From NCBI GenBank assembly GCA_022376925.1, contig JAIOJX010000027.1, positions 14,959,471 to 15,023,470 on the forward strand: DNA of 64,000 nucleotides, read 5' to 3'. Shown here piece by piece: positions 45,340 to 57,400 of the stretch; position 1 is the first letter of the stretch; each line of letters opens with the position of its first letter. The stretch comes from Tragulus kanchil. Lineage: Eukaryota; Chordata; Mammalia; Artiodactyla; Tragulidae. A program made the translations under genes and the position numbers. Under the pieces are notes generated by a model. That model ran no database searches. It was not told the DNA's origin and saw nothing but the letters and a program-made list of their open reading frames with translations.

Positions 45340-47521
45340 GTAAGGTCAGTCAATGCTGTGAGAGATGACCTTTTTATGTTTTGGATTTTAAGAGCATTTT
45401 AGAATCTACTCTTTTTATCACACTGAGAGGAAATGTTTTGATTTTAAAGTAAAACAAACCGACTCGTTTACCGAGCTGCATGCTGTACCTTTTGGGTAAC
45501 TTTTTCCAGTTGAAATTTAGATGTCCTTTCACTTCGCACTGTTAGCATGTTTACTGCTGATCTTGTCTCTTTCTGGTGCTGTATAGACACATGTTACTTT
45601 TCTGTTTGCCCCAGGAATTGGATGAAGTAATTGATCACTGAAGAACTGCAGTGCTGGTGAGATGTGTAAGGTGAGACCGCAGTTAAAAAATGATTTTACC
45701 TTTTTCCTGCTTTATTTGTATCCAGTCATAAGGGTGAGACTGAAGCTAAGTGATTGGACGGGGCCATCTTTATTTCCAAGTCGATCCCCCTCAGTCAGGT
45801 GGGCGTAGAGGCAGGGCTGGCTTTGGAAAAGAAGACTGTGTCAAGTGTGTAGACTTTTCAGGGACTCCGCACACACAGCCTTAGTGGCGCTCACCCAGAG
45901 CCAAGTGTTATTTGCAGCCATCCTTGATGAGTATCTTCTCCAGGGGTAATTATCGTTTGCCTATTTAAATTTCCTTGTGTAACTTTAACCGAACATCTTA
46001 ATTTTATCTGTGTCTTGGTGTCCGTCGCTTACTTTACATCGAGTGTCAGTGACGGTGTATGTGGGTTTTGTGCGTCTTGTGTAAGGTACACCCTTTCGTT
46101 GGAAAGAATTATTTTAGGCAAATTCTGCTTTTATTTTCTGAAAAATGGAATAGTGTTGTTTCTTTCATAATTATTTTGAATTATGAGTGTTAAGTTTTGG
46201 TTAACTTATTAGGAATAAGACTGGCTTTTCATTATTTTCAGGCCACGTGTAATATGTGAATTCAAAGTGTTGATGTGTTTAAGCTAACTTGTAAGGCTTT
46301 GAAGTTACAGAACAGTACTGACACAATGCCAGTGAACAGTTCGTATTCTGTACTGAGGAGGAGGAAAGTGGTTTGCTAATTCTTCACAAGCAGTTTTCTC
46401 AACTTGAAAAAATTTTAGCATAGTATACTTATATTTTTTTTAAAAGGAGGTAAGGTCAGTCAATGCTGTGAGAGATGACCTTTTTATGTTTTGGATTTTA
46501 AGAGCATTTTAGAATCTACTCTTTTTATCACACTGAGAGGAAATGTTTTGATTTTAAAGTAAAACAAACCGACTCGTTTACCGAGCTGCATGCTGTACCT
46601 TTTGGGTAACTTTTTCCAGTTGAAATTTAGATGTCCTTTCACTTCGCACTGTTAGCATGTTTACTGCTGATCTTGTCTCTTTCTGGTGCTGTATAGACAC
46701 ATGTTACTTTTCTGTTTGCCCCAGGAATTGGATGAAGTAATTGATCACTGAAGAACTGCAGTGCTGGTGAGATGTGTAAGGTGAGACCGCAGTTAAAAAA
46801 TGATTTTACCTTTTTCCTGCTTTATTTGTATCCAGTCATAAGGGTGAGACTGAAGCTAAGTGATTGGACGGGGCCATCTTTATTTCCAAGTCGATCCCCC
46901 TCAGTCAGGTGGGCGTAGAGGCAGGGCTGGCTTTGGAAAAGAAGACTGTGTCAAGTGTGTAGACTTTTCAGGGACTCCGCACACACAGCCTTAGTGGCGC
47001 TCACCCAGAGCCAAGTGTTATTTGCAGCCATCCTTGATGAGTATCTTCTCCAGGGGTAATTATCGTTTGCCTATTTAAATTTCCTTGTGTAACTTTAACC
47101 GAACATCTTAATTTTATCTGTGTCTTGGTGTCCGTCGCTTACTTTACATCGAGTGTCAGTGACGGTGTATGTGGGTTTTGTGCGTCTTGTGTAAGGTACA
47201 CCCTTTCGTTGGAAAGAATTATTTTAGGCAAATTCTGCTTTTATTTTCTGAAAAATGGAATAGTGTTGTTTCTTTCATAATTATTTTGAATTATGAGTGT
47301 TAAGTTTTGGTTAACTTATTAGGAATAAGACTGGCTTTTCATTATTTTCAGGCCACGTGTAATATGTGAATTCAAAGTGTTGATGTGTTTAAGCTAACTT
47401 GTAAGGCTTTGAAGTTACAGAACAGTACTGACACAATGCCAGTGAACAGTTCGTATTCTGTACTGAGGAGGAGGAAAGTGGTTTGCTAATTCTTCACAAG
47501 CAGTTTTCTCAACTTGAAAAA
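45340..47521. repeat. Tandem duplicate pair 12
   Basis: Copy 1 is 45340-46411 and copy 2 is 46450-47521 (1072 bp each, offset 1110). I see no differences by eye. The 38-bp filler between them looks like a degraded mixture of the sequence left of copy 1 and the sequence right of copy 2 ('attttagcatagtatac' against 'cattttaggtatactatac'). Probably an unmerged overlap. Confidence 0.92.
45615..45670 (+). other. Candidate non-coding exon
   Basis: A good acceptor ('ttacttttctgtttgccccag') precedes 45615. Donors are at 45657 (GTGAGA) or 45671 (AAG|GTGAGA). All three frames have stops in the 42- or 56-nt exon, so it could only be a 5'-UTR or poison exon. Joined to the exon at 44348 it would close a short uORF. 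Repeated at 46725-46780. Confidence 0.3.
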
Positions 47522-47570
47522 TATATCTTTATTTTTTTAATTTTTAAGCATTTTAGGTATACTATACTAC

Positions 47571-47599
47571 TCTGTGTGTGTGTGTGTGTGTGTGTGTAT
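47571..47599. repeat. (TG)n microsatellite
   Basis: About 13 TG units, likely polymorphic. Confidence 0.95.
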
Positions 47600-49698
47600 A
47601 AAAATGTTTTACTATGGTTTATTGAGAATGTTTAAGTTATGGAAGATGTTCCTGAAGTCTCTTTTTTTCTTTAGTACATCTGGATCGCTTTTTATTTTCA
47701 AATCCACTCACAAATTTTTCATCTCCATCACACACCTAGAAGAATAAGTGTGCTTTATTTCTTTTCCAGATTGAGGCATGAAATTGACACTTTTGCCTTT
47801 AAAAAGAATTTGGGAGAGAAAGGTGGACATAAACTAAGATCCTTTCGTAAGTGCACACATGACATTTGCTTGTGTTGGAAACTCAGTGGTGCTTGTGTGT
47901 ATCACATATATTTTTCATCTTTATTTTCTTGGCAGAACCAATATGAATTTAAAAATTCATTTATTTTCAGCTTACAGATGGAGGCATATTTATAGCTTAG
48001 GTGTCCCAATCTGTACCTTTTATGTTTTTTAATTTACATATTATTTTGTGGAAAGAACCAGTGATCTACTTTTTGGCCTAAAGAGATATTAGTTTATTAC
48101 CCCAAAGGGAATATTTAGAAATAGGTGATCTTGTATGGCTAGTGTTGTTTGGCCTGAGCTGTGTCGAGGCATTTTCCCCAGTTTTCACACCTGCAGATGG
48201 TGTGATGTGTCCGTGTTCCCTTCAGAGTGACGCTGGTGCCGGGCCACCAGCAGGCTGTCCCACACGGCGCTCTCGAGCGGGAGGTGCTATCGTGTAGAAG
48301 TTTGGATGCAGTGGGAGTCTGTGTCTTCAGCTGAATTAAAGACATAGCTTTTTCAGTCTGTCCTTTTGGCTGGGGAATAGGGCACTATTTTTAGGGAAGG
48401 CTGTAGTTTTTGGGAGTCAGTGAGTACCTCTCTCTCAGCTGGTGTGCCTGGTTTCTGCAGTTGTCACCAAGAAGTTTCATTTCTGATACCATAAATATTC
48501 AGTCTGCATTATTTTAAAGTCTGTCCACAATTTATGGACAGTCCAGTGTTTTACTGGAGAAGGGAGTGATGCCAAAAGGCATCACCTGTAAAGTGCCTTG
48601 TGTAGTTTAAAAAGATGGAGCATATTAAGGAACAGCTAAGAATGTTGAGGAGGGCCCTGCAAATAGGAAGATCCGACCTTACACATGAAGTTTTCTCTGT
48701 TTAAGAAGCAGGCGTGGCATTGCTATCAAAGGCAGATGAGCCACTCACAGTCTGTCAGACTCTATTCAAGACTTCAAATACAGGCCCAGCACAAGAAAGA
48801 GGTCCTTTACCTTTTCTTTTAAATGCATGGAAGATTTTCAGCCAAATTTATCGACCTGTTGGTAAACAAGAGAGGGGGAGGAACTACTTAAAAGTTAAAA
48901 ACAAATGGTTATGGTTGTTTAATTCCAGCAACTTAGATAAGTATACAGTGGAATGTAATTTGATTTCTAAGTGAGATTTTGAAATATATTTCCTAGAAGG
49001 TAACTGTGATACGTGTGGAGAGTACGGCTGCAGCAGCTTATGTTCTTGTAACCTGCTGGATGCAGTCAGGCTGACGCTTGTAATGCTGGCGGGAGAAGCA
49101 GAAACCTCAGTGGTCTGCCACCTCTGCAGCGACTGCAGTGATGCTTCTGAGCTACCCTGAATTTAACAGACTTAATATCCCTCCTTCAATAATGAGTAGC
49201 AGTTGTAACTGAAGATTTTAACTTCTGTATATGTATGTGTGCATATATATATATATATCTTTTTTTAAGGTACCAATTGTCTATGGCACACTGAAAGTTT
49301 TTCAGCATACTGCTAGACAGTCCCACTAATGGGTTTGCTCGTGTAAATGGTACTGGGTCAGTTTCTCCAAGAGCAGGAAGTCATCTGGTAAAACTAGAGT
49401 TGGTGTGTTCAACTTGTTTTGACCCCAGAAACCCCTGATTCATCATTAGGTTCCTCAAAGAATGCTTGGCGTGTTTTTTGACTGAACCATCCTCAAGTGT
49501 GCATGTTTGTGATTTTTGACATTTCTGTGCCATATTTTAGGTGTTCTCTGCACATCTGAATTTGCCTTTTTGCTTTCTTCTGTGGGTATTCTCCTTGTGA
49601 TAAAAATACTCCTGTGAGGCGAGCTTCCTGTCAGAAAGCAATATGTGTAACTAATATAGTTTAAAAAATTATTTATTTTTATGTAAAACTGATGCCTG
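47600..49698. other. Intronic sequence, mostly unannotated
   Basis: AT-rich. Contains one candidate exon (47770-47846), listed separately, and an AT microsatellite at 49238-49258. No other gene or repeat recognised. Confidence 0.4.
47770..47846 (+). other. Candidate exon with one open frame
   Basis: Strong acceptor (pyrimidine-rich 'tttatttcttttccag' before 47770) and donor GTAAGT at 47847. The exon is 77 nt. One frame is open across it, including FAFKKNLGEKGGHKL; the other two have early stops. I recognise no domain. It lies in non-duplicated sequence, so it is the cleanest of the candidate exons. Could be a cryptic exon. Confidence 0.3.
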
Positions 49699-50027
49699 GG
49701 CTTCCCCTGGTGGTCCAGTGGGTAAGGACACCCTTGCAGTGCAAGGGGCGCCGGTTCGATCCCTGGCCTGGGAAGATCCCATGTGCCACGGAGTGGCTGG
49801 ACTGATGTGTCCAATTACCGAGCTGGAGCTCTGGGGCACATGCGTCCAGAGCTGGCACTCTGCGACAACAGAGGCCAGAGATGGGAGGCCCACAGGAGCC
49901 AAAGAACAAAGACGGATGAAAATAGATAAATGAAAGACCAATAGAAGTGGCCCGCCCGTCCCCCTCCCTCGCCACCTCACCCCCTAAAAGATAAATAAAT
50001 AAAATAAATGTTAAAAAAAAAAACAAC
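49699..50027 (+). mobile_element. Long-body CHR-type SINE
   Basis: Head, long body, C-rich stretch and A tail, with the 12-bp target-site duplication AACTGATGCCTG at 49687-49698 and 50028-50039. Small deletion in the head ('gacacccttgcagtgc'). Confidence 0.94.
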
Positions 50028-50519
50028 AACTGATGCCTGCTATGGTAAACAAATCTGTGCCATACTTAAGTGTATCAAGTAAGAAAAGATGAAGAAAAAA
50101 CCTCTCTTTCCTCCACCTGAGTCGTGCTCCCCTGATCTGGCTGCAGAAACCAGTTGGTGTCGTTTGGCTTTTGGAGGGGCTCTTTGCCGCCGCGTCCTGG
50201 CCTGGCGGCCCCAGAGACCGAGAGAGAGGTCACGGAGGGCCTGGTCCCTGAGTCCGCGGGCACGCTGCGCGCGGATGCCTTTGCCCTCACTTCCTGTGGC
50301 ATTAAGTAGCGTTGGTCGTCTTGAGCTTCTGTCAGCGTGAGGCAGCTGTGACTGAAAGCAAGTGAAACACCGAACCCGCTCATTTCACTGTCGGGTTGTC
50401 ACAGTTTTGATTTGTTGATCTTTTAAGGAAATAAATATTTTGGAAATTGAATTCATACCACCTAGGGCTGGGAGTAGCATTGGTAATTACCGTCTGTGGG
50501 ATTTTATGGTGAGATGCAC

Positions 50520-50830
50520 AGTTTATTTAGTATAGACTTTTATAACTCAGTATCTTTCATTTAGTTTTCAGAACAACTCCAAGGTAGTTGTTATTTCCGC
50601 TTTGCAGAGAAAATTTAGGCTAAATATGAATTAACTCACATATTGTCACAAGACTAGTCAGTAGTGCTGCTGGCGTTGTGCCTTGCAGAGGGCGTGCTCT
50701 TTCCATGTAATGTGCTCTGCTGTTTTTGTCTAGTCTATCTCATTTTCCACGTGAGGAAATTGAGGCCCAGAGGATGCAAGTGACTTGCCCAAGGTCACAC
50801 AGCAACAATCAGTGGCAACATTCAACCAAG
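50520..50830 (+). mobile_element. Two MIR fragments
   Basis: 50520-50640 ('cagaacaactccaaggtag', 'tttgcagagaaaatttag') and 50735-50830 ('gtgaggaaattgaggcccag', 'gcccaaggtcacacagc') both follow the MIR consensus order. Repeated at 51592-51902. Confidence 0.8.
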
Positions 50831-51006
50831 CTTTTATCTCTGGACCTTTATCTCAGGACTCTTGGTCCTGGCTGCTTATGATACATTCTATTGAAATGTG
50901 AACCAGAAGACCATCTTCTGTGACTACTGGATACAAAATGCTTCATAACTGGTACGTCAGCAGTCCTATTTCTACTCTGTATTAAAAGGTTCCTTCTCTC
51001 TTTCAG

Positions 51007-51063
51007 AAATTATAAAGAGCTCTGATGGGCTATTTGGGTGACACCCAGTGCAGTGAACTGCAG
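51007..51063 (+). other. Candidate non-coding exon
   Basis: Acceptor 'ttccttctctctttcag' before 51007 and donor GTGAGT at 51064; 57 nt. Every frame has a stop, but an ATG at 51025 opens a frame that runs to the donor (MGYLGDTQCSELQ). Could be a 5'-UTR exon, an alternative start or chance. Repeated at 52079-52135. Confidence 0.28.
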
Positions 51064-52241
51064 GTGAGTAAGGCTTGGGAGAACCTTGTTTAGAAAGCAA
51101 AGGTGGGGGGGAATAGAGGGTGTCGTCTCGGAAAGGCTGACTGGCGTGCCATCCAAGTAAGAAAAGATGAAGAAAAACCTCTCTTTCCTCCACCTGAGTC
51201 GTGCTCCCTGATCTGGCTGCAGAAACCAGTTGGTGTCGTTTGGCTTTTGAGGGGCTCTTTGCCGCGTCCTGGCCTGGCGGCCCCAGAGACCGAGAGAGAG
51301 GTCACGGAGGGCCTGGTCCCTGAGTCCGCGGGCACGCTGCGCGCGGATGCCTTTGCCCTCACTTCCTGTGGCATTAAGTAGCGTTGGTCGTCTTGAGCTT
51401 CTGTCAGCGTGAGGCAGCTGTGACTGAAAGCAAGTGAAACACCGAACCCGCTCATTTCACTGTCGGGTTGTCACAGTTTTGATTTGTTGATCTTTTAAGG
51501 AAATAAATATTTTGGAAATTGAATTCATACCACCTAGGGCTGGGAGTAGCATTGGTAATTACCGTCTGTGGGATTTTATGGTGAGATGCACAGTTTATTT
51601 AGTATAGACTTTTATAACTCAGTATCTTTCATTTAGTTTTCAGAACAACTCCAAGGTAGTTGTTATTTCCGCTTTGCAGAGAAAATTTAGGCTAAATATG
51701 AATTAACTCACATATTGTCACAAGACTAGTCAGTAGTGCTGCTGGCGTTGTGCCTTGCAGAGGGCGTGCTCTTTCCATGTAATGTGCTCTGCTGTTTTTG
51801 TCTAGTCTATCTCATTTTCCACGTGAGGAAATTGAGGCCCAGAGGATGCAAGTGACTTGCCCAAGGTCACACAGCAACAATCAGTGGCAACATTCAACCA
51901 AGCTTTTATCTCTGGACCTTTATCTCAGGACTCTTGGTCCTGGCTGCTTATGATACATTCTATTGAAATGTGAACCAGAAGACCATCTTCTGTGACTACT
52001 GGATACAAAATGCTTCATAACTGGTACGTCAGCAGTCCTATTTCTACTCTGTATTAAAAGGTTCCTTCTCTCTTTCAGAAATTATAAAGAGCTCTGATGG
52101 GCTATTTGGGTGACACCCAGTGCAGTGAACTGCAGGTGAGTAAGGCTTGGGAGAACCTTGTTTAGAAAGCAAGAACTTGGTCGTGCACGAGGAGGAGACA
52201 GAAGAGACTTAATCTAGAGGGTGTCGTCTCGGAAAGGCTGA

Positions 52242-53083
52242 GGTGAGACAGGGTGAAAGGAGCAGGGCAGTGGAGCGTCAGTGGGGACCTGGAGTCTCGG
52301 GCCCTGCCTGAGTGATAGTGAACAGACCGCCTGATGCTTTTGTCAGTGTGTTTGAGGAGAAGTGAGGTAGGTTAATCTTTTGCTTTTGTTTTGAACGACT
52401 AACTGCACAGGAGTTCAACCTATCTGCATACTCTTGGATCTTGAGGGGTCCTTCGGTTTTCATGTCAGCATTCTTGAGTGGTGATCACCCAGTGCTCTGA
52501 TGAACTGGTTAAGTATTAAATTGTTTGTTTTTCCTGTTATCTTGCTAGGTGTGTTTTGTCATGAGTGACTGTACATACCTGCGTTTTTAGGGATCTAGTT
52601 ACTGAGAACGTATCAGTGGAAACAAAGGTTAAACATTTTTCCTAATGGTTGTGTTCCCTACAATGGCTGTATTAATCCTTCAGATTACTTGTTTTTTGCT
52701 GAAACCCCCTAAGAAAGACAATTTAGCCTTGAGGTCTATTATAATGTCTTGGCCATTCAGTTAAAAAGTGGCTGTACGACAGAGCACCATCTAGAAGACA
52801 GTTTCCGTATTATCCGTGCAGGGCATCCGTGCTCAGGTTCGCTCCAGCTGTGGACACCTTACTGTGACCGTGCAATATGCTTTCAGGGTTTGTAGTTAAA
52901 GTCTGGCTTGGCTGCTTGCTGATGGCTCGAGTGAACGTGGCTGTAGGGTTCTCTGTTTCTTGAGTTACCGTAGTTTTGCACGGTTCATCGTCTGCAGGTT
53001 CCTGGGGATGACCAGAAGACTAGTTGAGCTAGTTTGTTGGTCCTTGGAAAGCTGGGGTCTAGGTTGACGTAGGTCATTGTGAT
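52242..53083. other. Intronic sequence, unannotated
   Basis: No gene or clear repeat seen. Confidence 0.4.
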
Positions 53084-53099
53084 AAGAAGTGCATGAGGG

Positions 53100-53387
53100 G
53101 GCTTCCCTGGTGGTCCAGTGGGTAAGGACACCGCCTTGCAGTGCAAGGGGCGCCGGTTCGATCCCTGGCCTGGGAAGATCCCACGTGCCGCGGAGCGGCT
53201 GGACCGATGTGTCCAATTACCGAGCCGGAGCTCTGGAGTGCATGCGCCCAGAGCCGGTGCTCTGTAACAACAGAGGCCACTGCGAAGGGAGGCCCACACG
53301 GGCCAAAGAACAAAAACATGGATGAAAATAGATAAATGAAAGACCAATAGAAGTGGCCCGCCCCCGCCCCCCCCCCCCCCCCCAAAA
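53100..53387 (+). mobile_element. Long-body CHR-type SINE, best-preserved plus copy
   Basis: Complete head, body and C-run, with the perfect 16-bp target-site duplication AAGAAGTGCATGAGGG at 53084-53099 and 53388-53403. The C-rich stretch before the A tail has expanded to a long C run. Recent insertion. Confidence 0.96.
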
Positions 53388-53403
53388 AAGAAGTGCATGA
53401 GGG

Positions 53404-53610
53404 TTCTTGGTTAAGGCCAAAGTGAGCAGTAGAAGAGAGACGTAGACCTTCTTGAGACTGTGTCAAGTTTGTATCCTGGAACCTCTCGTTTCCTCAGTAT
53501 GGTAAAACTTTCATTCTTTCTTTATGAATTAACTTGAGAACTGATGTTATGTAAATTGTTAAATATTTGAGTTCTGCTCCAAAACAGTTGATTTTCCTTT
53601 TGGCATTCCA

Positions 53611-53618
<8 letters not shown>
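53404..53618. other. Intronic spacer, unannotated
   Basis: Nothing recognised. Confidence 0.4.
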
Positions 53619-53653
<35 letters not shown>

Positions 53654-53682
53654 TATATATACATATTTGTGTACATATATGT
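53619..53682. repeat. (AT)n/(AC)n compound microsatellite
   Basis: AT dinucleotides, then AC, then AT again, following a short A run. Likely polymorphic. Confidence 0.95.
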
Positions 53683-53825
53683 ATTTGCATTTTTAATTAT
53701 GATGTACATAATTTGTATTTTTCCTATATAATAGGTTATGAAACATTTCCATGTTGTAGATGTCACAATTTTAATTTATAAGATGACACTTTGAGTCTGC
53801 AAAATACTCTATCATGTCATGCTGT

Positions 53826-54835
53826 TAATCAGTCAGTCAGTTCAGCTGCCCAGTCGTGTCTGACTCTGTGACCGCGTGGACTGCAGCACGCCAGGCTTCC
53901 ACGTCCTTCCCCATCTCCCGGCGTCTGCTCAGACTCACGTCTGTTGAGTCTGTAATGCCATCCAGCCATTTCATCCTCTGTCGTACCCCTCCTGCCCTCA
54001 GTCTTTCCTAACATCAGGATCTTTTTCCAGTGAGTCGTCTCTTCGCATCAGGTGGCGGAAGTGTTGGAGCTTCAGCTTCAGCAACAGTCCTTCCAATGAA
54101 TATTCAGGGTTGGTTTTCTTTAGGACGGACTGGTTGATCTTGCAGTCCAAGGGACTCTCAATAGCCTTCTCCAGCATCACAGTTCAAAGGCATCAATCCT
54201 TTGGCGCTCAGCCTTCTTTATGGTCCAGCTCTCACGTCCATACTGACTGCTGGGAAAACCATAGCTTTGACTGTGTGGATTTTTGTTGGCAAAGTGATGC
54301 CTCTGCTTTTCAGTGCACTGTCTAGGTTTGTCGTAGCTTTTCTTCCAAGGAGCAAGCATCTTTTAATGTCATGGCTGCAGTCACCATCCACAGTGATTTT
54401 GGAGCCCAAGAAAATAAAATCTGTCACTGTTTCCATTGTTTGCCCATCTGTTTGCCGTGAAGTGGTGGTACTGGATGCCATGATGTTTGTTTTTACGTGC
54501 TGAGTTTTTGGCCAGCTTTTTCACTCTCCTCTTTCACCTTCATCAAGAGGCTCTTTAGTTCCTCTTCTCTTTCTGCCATAAGGGTGGTGTCATATGCATA
54601 ACTGACATTATTGATATTTCTCCCAGCAATCTCGTGCTTCATCCAGCCCAGCATTTTGCATGATGTGCTCTGCATATAAATTAAGTAAGCAGGTGACAAT
54701 ATACAGCCTTGACGTGCTCCTTTCCCAGTTTTATAACCAGTCCATCGTTCCATGTCCAGTTCTAACTGGACATGCTTCTTGTCCTGAGCATAGGTTTCTC
54801 AGGAGGCAGATCAGTGGTCTGGTATTCCCACTTAT
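53826..54835 (-). mobile_element. BovB LINE, reverse-transcriptase to C-terminal part
   Basis: The longest BovB piece here. Minus-strand frames encode the reverse-transcriptase segment (GKGARQGCILSP, then the catalytic box as YAYD instead of the family's YADD, then EEELKSLLMKVKEE) and the downstream GSKITVDGDCSHDIKR segment. Frames are broken several times. 5'-truncated and catalytically dead, lying inside the putative intron. Confidence 0.94.
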
Positions 54836-56511
54836 TTACTTGAGTCTTTTTGTTAGCTATTTGGGTTGCTGGCTGGTTTTCAGTTAATACTTTAAATACA
54901 TTGTTGCAGGTATTACTGCGTTTTTTTCTAGATAATTATATCTCTGAAATAAATTTCTGAATACATTATTATATTAAATGATATGAATGTTTTTATGGCT
55001 TTTGATACTGGGTTGGACATAAAGTTCATTCTGGATGCTATGGAAAAACCCAAGCAAACATGATGACCCACCCAGTGTCTATCACCAGACTGTTTTCAAG
55101 AGAGTTATACCAGTTTGTGCAGCTGACATACACAGATTTACCTGTTTCACCATAACTGGGTAGAAATACATTTTTTCTTTATGTAAGTCTTTACTTATTT
55201 CATCCTGTAAAGTGGCACTTGCACTTTTTTGTTCTATAATTTTGAATTTTTCTCTTTGCATCTCTTCATGGTGAATTGTTTGTTCATATCCTTTGTGATT
55301 TTAATTGGTAAACTATTGGTGTGGGACTTTAACCAGTTAATAAAACAGGTGGTCGTTAAAAAGATGATCAGAGAGAATGTTCAAGGATAGTCCAGTCTGG
55401 ACGGTGAGTTTTCTTGAGAATAGTGGTTGAAGGGGAACAGGTGAGTTACTTCAAGGTTCAGGTCCTTAGTGACGTATTAGGCGTGCATTGCGTGCCACGC
55501 AAGGGCTTCTCAGGCTGTCGTGGCTGGACTGAAGGAGGAGGCTGCTAGAGGCTCCTTAGGGCTTGACTGGCTGGTAGTGCTGGCTGCTGAAGTCGCTGTC
55601 TGGGGGGCTGAGGGGAGCACTTTCTGGCACATTGTTGACTCCTTGTGGCATACCTCTGTGCCTTAGAAGCTCCGTTCTGGAGGGACACAAGGTGAAATGC
55701 ATCATTTCCTCTGAAAAGGAACGAATCGTCTAGTGAAGAGAATAGGGACACCAGAAAGGACAAATAGGAATTTGAAGGGTGGAAAGAGGGGTTTAGACAG
55801 GGTGCTTTGGGGTTCAGGGGAGTGATACTGCACCCTTGGGGATCTCGGGGAACACGTCGGTTGAAGAGGGGGCACTGAGATTGTACCACTGTGAAAATGA
55901 GGAGCAGTGGAAAAGGGAGGGCATTCTTCAAAGAAGGACAGAGCACCAGCTGAGCAGTGGTGTTGGAAGTGAGGTGGATGTCCAGAAACTGTGTATCTAG
56001 ATGACACGGACTCTGGTTACCCAGAGGAATATGTGGAAGGTGAGGCTGTTGAGAGGTCATGTTTTGGTTTTGAAGAATAAACACGACAGATTGTCTGTGA
56101 GGAGAGCCTAGAGACGGGGCTCTTACTTGAGTTCATGGTGATAGTCCAGGAGACCCGTGAGTGCCTGAATTGATGTCCTTGGAAGTGAAAGGAGGTGGTG
56201 GACTCAAGAGATATGCTGGAGGTTGAGCAGAGGGATGTGGTGCTGATGGGGTAGGAGGGGAAGGGAACAGTCAGCTCTGTGTCTCAGGTCAGACATGATG
56301 GTGACTGGACGGTTATGACTGGGGGCTGGGAGGAAGCACAGATCTCAGGGGTTCAGAACCCAGAAAAGACGAGCTTGGCTCTGTGTGTTGAGTTTAAGGA
56401 GCTCACAGCAAGCCGAGATCAGAATTTTGCCCTTAGAAGGAACAGGTGAGGAAATTAGGGCCCAAGAAATTAGAGGTCTTAGGTTAGATGAAGCAGAGTG
56501 AAGACTGAAGC
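54836..56511. other. Intronic sequence, unannotated
   Basis: A 179-codon minus-strand frame at 55545-56084 has no recognisable domain or splice support. No confident repeat. Confidence 0.4.
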
Positions 56512-56776
56512 GTCCTGATTCCCAGTCCAGCTCTCTCTTTACGACCTCACACAGAGAAGCTTCTCGGCTGTGGTATGCTCAGTAGAAGGATAGGAGTGGC
56601 GGAGTTTATGCTGGGTGTGAAGAGTTTATTTTTTCTTTACTTTTGTTTTTTTTTTTTTTACTATGGAAAATTTCAGACATACAAAAGTAGGAAGGGTATA
56701 ATCAATCTCACTATAGCTGTTATTCAACCTCAATAGTTATTAATGTTGTTTCATCTATTTCTTCTGTCTCCATCAG

Positions 56777-56835
56777 TTATGTTGAAGCAAATGGGAAAAA
56801 GTATTTCAGTGAACTTAAACTTAGTGTATTTGCAG
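56777..56835 (+). other. Candidate exon
   Basis: Strong acceptor ('ctatttcttctgtctccatcag') and donor CAG|GTAAGG; 59 nt. Two frames are open. Joined to the first exon's ATGACAG, the phase gives an uninterrupted frame across it. No domain recognised. Repeated at 57883-57941. Could be a cryptic exon. Confidence 0.32.
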
Positions 56836-56929
56836 GTAAGGAGAGCTGGAAACAGTTCAGTAGGGTGTGGGCTGAGCTTTCTGGCTGGGGGTCATAGTGA
56901 CCAGAAGTAGGATTAATTGCCAGAATTCC

Positions 56930-57400
56930 TCGGGCAAGTCACTTAACGTCTTCTGAGTTTTAGTTTGTCTGTGAGATGGAGATAATAATGCCAACTTCAC
57001 AGAATCACTTGAGGTGAGGTGTATAAAAACCGTCTATGAACTTTGAGGCTGAAATGTGGCATACATTTCGTTGTCCATGAAACCAGAAAGGTGGTCCTTT
57101 GAACTTCGTGGTGCTGGCCTGAAGTTTCTGTTACTCAGTACGTCTTTATTCTTCAGCAAATACTGACGTGACGCTCCTGAGGCTTCAGCAGTGAGCACAG
57201 CAGGCAAAATCGCAGCCCTCCTGGAGCTTCGGCTCCAGATCTGGAGGGCGACAGGAAGCTGGTACCTTAACAGTGATTACTCTGGGCCAGGTACTGTCTT
57301 ACGTGCTTTCTTATTTTACCCTGTTTTATTCTTGCAGCAGTGCTATGAGGTGTAGCATTGTTGTTGTTCCCATTTTGCAGATTTGGAGATGGAAGCAGGT
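56930..57400. mobile_element. MIR/L2-age repeats
   Basis: 56930-57040 ('gcaagtcacttaacgtcttc', 'gagatggagataataatgcc') is MIR in one orientation. 57275-57400 ('actctgggccaggtactgtc', 'cccattttgcagatttgg') is MIR in the other. 57150-57230 resembles an old L2-type segment. Repeated in copy 2 (about 58036-58510). Confidence 0.7.

Larger units (their letters stand above)
50076..52241. repeat. Tandem duplicate pair 13
   Basis: Copy 1 is 50076-51140 and copy 2 is 51154-52241 (offset 1078 falling to 1072). The first 200 bp of copy 2 show shortened A, C and G runs. Near its right end copy 1 has 'aggtgggggggaata' where copy 2 has about 45 bp of other sequence; both then agree for 25 bp. Filler is 13 bp. 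Probably an unmerged overlap. Confidence 0.9.

Noticed and set aside
53089..53325. Recurrent frames beginning like MVQWVRTPPCSARG in many places
   Set aside because: They are the translated consensus of the long-body CHR SINE, repeated wherever it inserted, not genes.
53998..54753. Reverse-transcriptase-like proteins as host genes or an active retroelement
   Set aside because: They are frames of a 5'-truncated, frameshifted BovB with an altered catalytic box (YAYD).
55545..56084. 179-codon minus-strand open frame
   Set aside because: No recognisable domain, no promoter or splice support, and no close similarity to a protein family that I know.
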